From NCBI RefSeq assembly GCF_006717145.1, contig NZ_VFQF01000003.1:248001-312000 (forward strand): 64,000 nucleotides of DNA. The letters are read 5' to 3'. Shown piece by piece: positions 58,883 to 64,000 of this stretch. Numbering within the stretch: the stretch's first letter is position 1; each line of letters begins with the position of its first letter. Made by a program: the position numbers and the translations under genes. Origin of the DNA: Humibacillus xanthopallidus (lineage in GTDB: Bacteria > Actinomycetota > Actinomycetes > Actinomycetales > Dermatophilaceae). A model generated the notes under the pieces. It had not been told where the DNA came from. It did no database searches and saw only the letters and a program-made list of their open reading frames with translations.

Positions 58883-59878
58883 TCAGGCCATCGAGACGAC
58901 GGCCTTGCCGCGGATGCCACCCTTGGCCAGCGACTCCACCGCCTCTGCGGTCTGGTCGAAGTCGAAGACCCGTCCGACGACGGGTCGTACGGCGCCGCTG
59001 TCGACCAGGTCGGTGATCTGGCGCAGCTGTTCACCGCTGGCGTGCATGAAGAGGAACTCGTACGTCACGCCGAGGCGGCGGGCCTGGCGGCGGATGCCGC
59101 TGCTGAGTGCGGCCATGACCAGCCGGAGCACCGGGTTCGCGCCGAGCTGCCGGGCGAACGCCGCGTCGGGCGGTCCGGCGATCCCGATCGCCGTGCCGCC
59201 GGGGCGCAGCACGCGCAGCGACTTCTCGAGGTTCGTGCCGCCCTGGCTGTCCAGCACGAGGTCGTATCCGTCGAGGAGCTGCTCGAAGTCCTGGCTGCGG
59301 TAGTCGACGGCGACATCTGCCCCGAGCTCGCGGACGAAGCCGAGGTTGCCGGCGCTGGCCGTGGTCGCGACCGTGGCGCCGAGGTGCTTGGCGAGCTGGA
59401 TCGCGATCGTGCCGACTCCGCCGGCGCCACCGTGGATGAGCACGCGCTGCCCGGGCTGGACGTTGCCCCGTTCGACGAGTGCCTGCCATGCGGTCAGGGC
59501 CACGAGCGGCAGACCCGCCGCCTCGACGACGCTGACCGACGCGGGCTTGAGCGCCAGGTCGGCCTCGGCGACCGCGATGCGCTCCGCGAACGTTCCGATG
59601 CGGTCCTGGTCGGGCCGCGCATACACCTCGTCGCCGAGCGCGAAGCCCTGCACCTTGGTGCCGAGGCCGATGACGGTCCCGGCGACCTCGTTGCCGAGGA
59701 TCTGCGGCAGCGTGTAGCGCAGGATCTGCTTGAACTCGCCCGTTCGGATCTTCTCGTCGAGCTGGTTGAGCCCGGCGGCCTCGACGCGCACGAGCACGTC
59801 ACGGTCTCCGACCACGGGCTCGGGGACATCCGCCGGCTCCAACGGCCCCTTGTACTGCCTGACGACGAACGCTCGCAT
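58883..59878 (-). CDS. NADP-dependent quinone oxidoreductase-like alcohol dehydrogenase family protein
   Basis: The 331-residue enzyme belongs to the zinc-free MDR family, with GNEVAGTVIGLG near residue 62 and the cofactor site GGAGGVGTIAIQLAKHLGA near 150. No zinc-binding cysteines are visible, which favours quinone or enone reduction. It is the first gene of the operon and sits directly behind the operator-promoter. Confidence 0.9.
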   Translation of the reverse strand: MRAFVVRQYKGPLEPADVPEPVVGDRDVLVRVEAAGLNQLDEKIRTGEFKQILRYTLPQILGNEVAGTVIGLGTKVQGFALGDEVYARPDQDRIGTFAERIAVAEADLALKPASVSVVEAAGLPLVALTAWQALVERGNVQPGQRVLIHGGAGGVGTIAIQLAKHLGATVATTASAGNLGFVRELGADVAVDYRSQDFEQLLDGYDLVLDSQGGTNLEKSLRVLRPGGTAIGIAGPPDAAFARQLGANPVLRLVMAALSSGIRRQARRLGVTYEFLFMHASGEQLRQITDLVDSGAVRPVVGRVFDFDQTAEAVESLAKGGIRGKAVVSMA

Positions 59879-59912
59879 GACAACTGTCCTTGCATCTCGA
59901 CGGTGGATGATC

Positions 59913-59953
59913 TGAGTTAACTCAATAATGAGTGCACTCAGTCATTCTGTCAA
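59913..59953 (-). promoter_or_regulatory. promoter with two perfect palindromic operators
   Basis: On the minus strand TTGACA (59948-59953) and CATTAT (59925-59930) are separated by 17 bases. TGAGTGCACTCA (59929-59940) covers the spacer and TGAGTTAACTCA (59913-59924) lies just after the -10. The palindromes are 12 bp each and centred 16 bp apart. This is the expected design for repression by the TetR protein encoded in the operon. Confidence 0.82.
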
Positions 59954-59986
59954 GGAGCGTCAGGGGAAGTGATGCGGCGCCCTGCC

Positions 59987-60217
59987 TCAGAGCAGGCCCT
60001 CGTCGTTGGCCACGGACTCGATCCAGTCGACGGCCTCGTCGGTGAGCTGGGTGCCGCCGTCCGTCGAGGTCCCTGCCCACCACTGCGGGCTGGTCTGGTT
60101 GCCGGTGACGCCGAGGATGTCGGCGACGATGTCGTCGGGCAGCGCCTCGCCGTTGTGGTCGACCAGCCACGAGCGGGTCGACGTGGGCAGGAGCGGCCAG
60201 AGCTGAGGAAGGTCCAT
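59987..60217 (-). CDS. small hypothetical protein
   Basis: The 76-residue protein is acidic and has the sequence MDLPQLWPLLPTSTRSWLVD at its start, with two Trp residues in PQWWAG. It lies 29 bp downstream of the Arr-fusion gene on the same strand, suggesting one transcript. GGAGG lies at a workable distance before ATG 60217. I recognise no family. Confidence 0.62.
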   Translation of the reverse strand: MDLPQLWPLLPTSTRSWLVDHNGEALPDDIVADILGVTGNQTSPQWWAGTSTDGGTQLTDEAVDWIESVANDEGLL

Positions 60218-60246
60218 GGCGCCATGCTCCTCCGTCCGGGACCCCG

Positions 60247-61200
60247 TCAGTCGTCCATCGCCTCGATCCCGAGCTCGGCCAGCTCGCCCGTGCGCTCGCG
60301 GATGTGGGCGACCAGCTCCGCCGGGGGTGGCTCCCAGCCGGTGATCTCCTCGACCACCCGCAGCGGCTCGGTCGTCCGGTAGGACCGGGTCGGGTTGCCG
60401 GGGAAGCGCTTGTCGGTGACGTTCGGGTCGTCCTCGATGGTGCCGAGCGGCTCGACCCGATAGACCCGCGCGGGCCCGTCGCCGCGAGCGAGCTCGGCCG
60501 CCAGGGGCGCGCCCCCGACCGAGGCCGTCAGGTAGATGTGGTTGGCCCGTCGGCCGGATCCGTAGTTCGAGCGCCAACCCGGCGTCAGCAGCTCGCCCGG
60601 GCGCACGTCAGCCCTCGTGCCGTGGAAGAACGGCCCGGGGTCGTCGACGACGCGCGGTGGTGGCGGTGGATCGCGCAGGAGGCTGTCGAGCCGGGTCATG
60701 AGCACCGCAACCCGGGCGCGTCCCTTCGGCGCCCGCGGGTAGCGGTTCAGCACGTCGAGGACGAGCGGGGTGGCTCGCTTCGCCGCAGCTGTGACGACGT
60801 ACTCCGCGACCACAGGGTCGTCGCCTCGCGCGAGCTCGGCCGCCCGCGCCGCGTGGGCGGCGGCGCCCAGGATGTGGCGCACCTGCGTCGCCTTCGCCAA
60901 CGGATGGAGGTATGCCGCCGCGGCCGCATCCCCTGCAGCGCTCGCCGCGTGCCGGGCTGCCTCCGTGTCGGCATCGCGCGCGGCTCGGTGGGCGTCGGTG
61001 GCGGCGGTGCGCTGGAGGCGCGAACGGGGCGCTCCTTCGGCGAACACTCGTGCGGCCTCCAGTGCGGCGGCCGGGCGCTGGTCGTCGGGGTGGGCCTTCT
61101 GGAAGATCACGAGGGCGGGCTCTGCGCACGAGACGGCATACGCCGCAATAGCGCGCAGCTCCTCGGTCGTCAGCGCGAAGTCACCCGAGCGTGTCTGCAT
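60247..61200 (-). CDS. Imm5-like domain fused to rifampin ADP-ribosyltransferase (Arr)
   Basis: The 317-residue protein has two parts. Residues 1-200 are Ala/Arg-rich helices like the Imm5-type putative immunity protein family (EEARVFAEG-like segment, HPLAKATQVRHILGAAAHAARAAELA). Residues about 210-310 are an Arr domain: FFHGTRADVRPGELL, NHIYLT, and EDDPNVTDKRFPGNPTRSYR, with the catalytic His, Tyr and Asp of Arr in place. Arr transfers ADP-ribose to rifampin and inactivates it. The start MQTRSGDFALTTEEL is the one commonly seen for the first domain. A separate Imm5-like gene lies 633 bp away. Confidence 0.87.
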   Translation of the reverse strand: MQTRSGDFALTTEELRAIAAYAVSCAEPALVIFQKAHPDDQRPAAALEAARVFAEGAPRSRLQRTAATDAHRAARDADTEAARHAASAAGDAAAAAYLHPLAKATQVRHILGAAAHAARAAELARGDDPVVAEYVVTAAAKRATPLVLDVLNRYPRAPKGRARVAVLMTRLDSLLRDPPPPPRVVDDPGPFFHGTRADVRPGELLTPGWRSNYGSGRRANHIYLTASVGGAPLAAELARGDGPARVYRVEPLGTIEDDPNVTDKRFPGNPTRSYRTTEPLRVVEEITGWEPPPAELVAHIRERTGELAELGIEAMDD

Positions 61201-61296
61201 CTTCTGGAGTTTCGCACAGGTCGCCCGGACGGCGAGGTGCGAGATCCCGCTGCACTCGGGGCTGGCTCGGCACCTCTCTGCCCCTAGAGTCGGCGG

Positions 61297-61814
61297 GTGA
61301 CTGACTCACCGGTGAGCGAGCGCGATCGACTGAAGTACTTCCTCGACGAGCAGCGCTCCGCGGTGCTGGCGATCATCGAGGGCCTTGAGGAGGTGCAGCT
61401 GCACTCGCCGGTCTTCCCGTCCGGGTGGACCCCGATCGGGCTGATCCTGCACCTCACCGGCGCCGAGGCCATGTGGTTCGAGGGAGTCGTCATGGGGAGG
61501 CAGCCGCAGCTGAGCTGGGACGACGGGATCGACGACCCGCCCTACGACCCCGAGGCGCCGTTCACCACGAGCCATGCCAGCGGCGCGGTCATCGAGCAGT
61601 ACCGCCGTCAGTGCGCCGTCTCGAACGAGATCCTCGGGTCGCGCGACCTGCACGCGCCCCTGCTGGGCACGGTCGGCTTCGACTGGCCCGGCGAGCCGAT
61701 CACCGATCTGCGCTGGGTGGCCCTGCACCTCATCGAGGAGACCGACGCCACGCCGGCCACCTCGACGTGGCGCGTGAGCTCCTCGACGGGGTGTCGGGAC
61801 GGGGTCCGCGCTAG
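61297..61814 (+). pseudogene. DinB-family gene with a 1-bp frameshift near the end
   Basis: From GTG 61297 the frame reads as a DinB-like four-helix protein (DRLKYFLDEQRSAVLAIIEGL, then LHLTGAEAMWFEGV and DLRWVALHLIEET). After GAGACCGACG near 61744 the expected ending HAGHLDVARELLDG continues in the next frame to TAG 61812-61814. The original frame instead runs on to 62058, inside the opposite-strand gene. One deleted base near 61744 explains this. It is either a real pseudogene or a sequencing error. Intact, the product would be about 172 residues. Confidence 0.82.
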
Positions 61815-61832
61815 CGGCTGCCGGCCTCGTCG

Positions 61833-62342
61833 TCAGTCCTCGAAGACGGACCAGCAGATGGCGTTGCGGCGCGCCTGGTCCTCGAGGACGAGCGCGCGGA
61901 CCCGCTCGGGGAGCTGGTCGCGCTGCCAGTCGCGCTCGCGCCGTCCGGCACTGCCGTCGTTCGGGTCCGCTGCCCGAGCGGCCTTGATGGCGTATGCCGC
62001 AGCGCCGAGATCGTGCTCGGGCACGTGCCCCACGCAGGCGGCCTGGCCCGCGGCGTAGGCGGCGAACCGTGCCGCTCCTCGCAGCGGTCGCGCGGCCGCC
62101 ATGGCATGCCCCCCGGTCGCCCGGGCCACCATCATCGCCATCTCGCCCCGGGCCCACGCGCGCGCCGCGGCGATCGCGTCGCGAGGTCGGGCGTCCGAGT
62201 GCGCCTCGGTCTCGAAGAGAGGCAACACGTGCTCCGCGCACTCGGCAGCCCACAGCGCGAGCAGCCGGTGGTCCTCATCGCTGAGCAGGCCGCCGCGGCG
62301 GATCGTGACCAGGCGTGGGTCGCGGACCTCCGGCAGGATCAT
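61833..62342 (-). CDS. Imm5-like putative immunity protein
   Basis: The 169-residue protein is Ala-rich and helical, with LLALWAAECAEHVLPLFETEA at the start and a C-terminal basic helix ending AICWSVFED. It resembles the Imm5-type family and the N-terminal half of the nearby Arr fusion (compare CAEPALVIFQKAHPDDQRP and CAEHVLPLFETEAHSDARP). No toxin gene is next to it. It is convergent with the damaged DinB gene. Confidence 0.75.
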   Translation of the reverse strand: MILPEVRDPRLVTIRRGGLLSDEDHRLLALWAAECAEHVLPLFETEAHSDARPRDAIAAARAWARGEMAMMVARATGGHAMAAARPLRGAARFAAYAAGQAACVGHVPEHDLGAAAYAIKAARAADPNDGSAGRRERDWQRDQLPERVRALVLEDQARRNAICWSVFED

Positions 62343-62408
62343 CGAGCCAGCCTGCCACCCTCGGCCGGGCCACCGAGCTCCCGGCGCGGCGGCATACGGG
62401 GAAGCCTG

Positions 62409-62837
62409 TCAGCCGCCGGCGGGGCCGGTGTCCTGCGCCTCGAGCCTGCGCACCCGCGCGACAAGGCCCTTGAGGAGCAGCATGGCGACGTGCGGGTGTT
62501 GGTCGATGAGGCTGGTGAACGCGGTCGGTGACAGGCGGAATGCTCGCAGGCCGTCAGGTCCGCTCATGACGGTGGCCGTGCGCCCGGAGCCGTCGATGAG
62601 CGACATCTCGCCGAAGTAGTCACCCGTCGACAGCGAACCCACGACACGACCGTCGACGACGACGTCGGCAGTGCCCTCGATCAGCATCACCATGCCTGCG
62701 CCGCGATCGCCCTGGTTGACGACCGGGACGCCCGGGGCGACCGAGACCGTCGAGCCGCGGGCGATCACCTCTTCGGCCAGGTCGTCGGGCAGCTCGCAGA
62801 AGAGTTCGACGGCGCACAGAGAGTCCTTCAGGGTCAT
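62409..62837 (-). CDS. cyclic nucleotide-binding domain protein
   Basis: The 142-residue protein is a single cNMP-binding domain, with VVNQGDRGAGMVMLIEG and the phosphate-binding cassette GDYFGEMSLIDGSGRTATV. The Arg usual in that cassette is present as GSGRTATV, so cAMP or cGMP binding is plausible. No effector domain is fused. ATG 62837 with GGGAGG upstream is chosen over the upstream ATG at 62852. Confidence 0.85.
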   Translation of the reverse strand: MTLKDSLCAVELFCELPDDLAEEVIARGSTVSVAPGVPVVNQGDRGAGMVMLIEGTADVVVDGRVVGSLSTGDYFGEMSLIDGSGRTATVMSGPDGLRAFRLSPTAFTSLIDQHPHVAMLLLKGLVARVRRLEAQDTGPAGG

Positions 62838-62985
62838 GCTCGCCTCCCACACCAGGGCCCGCGACGGGGCCTGCCTTTCGACGGTAGTCCTGCTGAGAGC
62901 GCGCCGGGCCGTAATCTGACGAATCCCGATGCGCCCCAGCGCCTCTCGGCGCCAGTGCCGCTGCCCCTGCCTGCGACAGCCGCTG

Positions 62986-63234
62986 TCAGATCGCCGACCA
63001 CGGCGCGTTCAGCTCGAGCAGCATGTCGTTGTGGAGGCGCCGCCGCTGGGTGAGCGGCGCGTTCGGGAAGTTCTCGGTCAGCGTCGTGACGACTCTGCTG
63101 ACGTCGGTCAGTGGCCAGGACCACGGGGCCGGCGGATCGGGCAGACGAACCATCGCTGCGGCGCAGCTGGGCGCCGTGAGGGCCCCCAGGGCGATGGCGG
63201 CGACGAGGGCGGCTCCTGCTCGCGTGGTGTGCAT
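62986..63234 (-). CDS. small secreted protein
   Basis: The 82-residue protein has a signal peptide (MHTTRAGAALVAAIALGALT) with a lipobox-like APSC near residue 24, then a short charged mature part. It is not recognised. It follows the next minus-strand gene by 140 bp. Confidence 0.55.
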   Translation of the reverse strand: MHTTRAGAALVAAIALGALTAPSCAAAMVRLPDPPAPWSWPLTDVSRVVTTLTENFPNAPLTQRRRLHNDMLLELNAPWSAI

Positions 63235-63374
63235 TCGAACTCACCTCCGGGGTGTCGCGACAACGTGCGATTCCCTCAACGGTGGGCCGAACGGCGCTCA
63301 CAGTCTGTGCCCGCGGTGACACAACGAATGTCTTTTGCCTGCAAGGAATTTCCTAGGGCTCCTGGGCCGGATCC

Positions 63375-64000
63375 TCAGCCGGCGCGGAGGTGGGACGCGA
63401 TCGCCTTCAGGGCACGCTCACGCTCAGGATCCGTCCACGCCCGCCCGTCGAGGACGACCCACGCGACACGCTGCGGTGTCAGCAACGCCACCGCGGGGGC
63501 CTCGCCGCTGGGGTTCGCGGTCGGGTTGGAGGGGACGCTGCCGACCACGGCTGGCACGCCGTGCACGGTCGCGGGCACGGCGTCGGCGCAGCTGACGAAC
63601 GCGGCCTGGAGGTAGCGCGCGGCCCTCTTGGGGTCTCCCGCCGCGAGCTCGATCTCGACGTAGGTCGCCGAACGCTCGGCCGAGGGGTCGGTGGCCGCGC
63701 CACTCTCGTTGGTGCTGAGACTGATTCGACGTATGCGTTCGGCGCCGAAGGCGTTGACCATGTCCTTCCAGTCCAGCGAGACCCAGGGCGGCGGTTGGGC
63801 GCACCAGGCGTCAGCGCCGTCGCCGAGGGCCTGGCCGCACTTGGCGTCATCGGCAGCGTCCGGCCCGGGCACGAACTCGTCGTTGGCGTCGATGCCGGGC
63901 GCGACACCGTCACTGAAGAGGTCGGTGAGCGGCAGCTCCGCGTCCCCGCCCCGACCGAGTTCCCGGTGCTCCGAGCAGCGCGCCGCCTCCGTGACCCCGG
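63375..64000 (-). CDS. hypothetical protein, 5' end beyond the window
   Basis: This gene runs out of the right edge. The last 165 codons read VPGPDAADDAKCGQALGDG to SHLRAG, and the same frame stays open to position 64000 with normal coding character (EAARCSEHRELGRGG upstream). It contains paired cysteines (CGQALG, WCAQPPPW, SCADAVPA) suggesting an exported protein or lipoprotein. No family recognised. Confidence 0.7.
   Translation of the reverse strand, partial: GVTEAARCSEHRELGRGGDAELPLTDLFSDGVAPGIDANDEFVPGPDAADDAKCGQALGDGADAWCAQPPPWVSLDWKDMVNAFGAERIRRISLSTNESGAATDPSAERSATYVEIELAAGDPKRAARYLQAAFVSCADAVPATVHGVPAVVGSVPSNPTANPSGEAPAVALLTPQRVAWVVLDGRAWTDPERERALKAIASHLRAG

Noticed and set aside
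61815-62058. C-terminal extension of the DinB-family frame
   Set aside because: It overlaps the Imm5-like gene on the other strand and replaces the conserved DinB ending, so it results from the frameshift.

Overview
The window is high-GC actinobacterial chromosome. Codon use, GTG starts, lipobox proteins, the cox/xdh-type molybdenum hydroxylase cluster and the M4 protease would suit an Intrasporangiaceae-like soil actinobacterium (Janibacter, Knoellia, Terrabacter or Phycicoccus type); the genus is inference. No rRNA, tRNA, CRISPR array or prophage module was seen.

Region 1, about 1-13.1 kb, is an acquired defence-type island of visibly lower GC. It opens with an IS110-family transposase broken by one in-frame TAG. 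Next comes a leftward block of three unfamiliar genes: a 653-aa protein with a HEPN-like RNKYLH motif, a 593-aa protein with an HELQH zinc-protease motif, and a 171-aa protein. Divergent from it lie a conserved protein of unknown function and a translationally coupled pair that looks like a Hachiman system (HamA-type nuclease plus a DExH helicase, HamB).

Region 2, 13.1-24.7 kb, is a molybdenum hydroxylase locus. It holds a MobA-like nucleotidyltransferase, a CoxD-like MoxR ATPase, a CoxE-like VWA protein, XdhC, a GntR regulator, an aldo/keto reductase and the structural operon coxS-coxL-coxM-coxG. CoxL carries AYRGAGR, the form II signature, so genuine aerobic CO oxidation is doubtful. MoeA (33.2 kb), FdhD (37.2 kb) and MobA (38.1 kb) supply cofactor functions nearby.

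Region 3, 24.8-44 kb, is mostly metabolic and secreted-protein genes: NAD(P)-binding protein, ornithine cyclodeaminase-like protein, L-serine dehydratase, Uma2 nuclease-like protein, GH1 glycosidase, ABC-F ATPase, M4 metalloprotease and an N-acetylmuramoyl-L-alanine amidase. Several spacers hold short repeats and long hairpins.

Region 4, 44-64 kb, has an IS30-family element sitting inside one copy of a dispersed hairpin repeat, a MecA-like penicillin-binding protein with a membrane partner, App1 phosphatase, Fpg/Nei glycosylase, pyridoxal kinase with a strong terminator, an AAA ATPase, a five-gene leftward operon with two perfect palindromic operators over its promoter (TetR, SDR, hydrolase, quinone oxidoreductase, NUDIX), a rifampin ADP-ribosyltransferase fused to an Imm5-like domain, a frameshifted DinB gene, a second Imm5-like gene and a cNMP-binding protein.

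Across the native part, the heptamer GTATGCC/GGCATAC is strikingly frequent in coding and intergenic DNA but nearly absent from the island and the IS30 element. It separates resident from acquired DNA and deserves follow-up.
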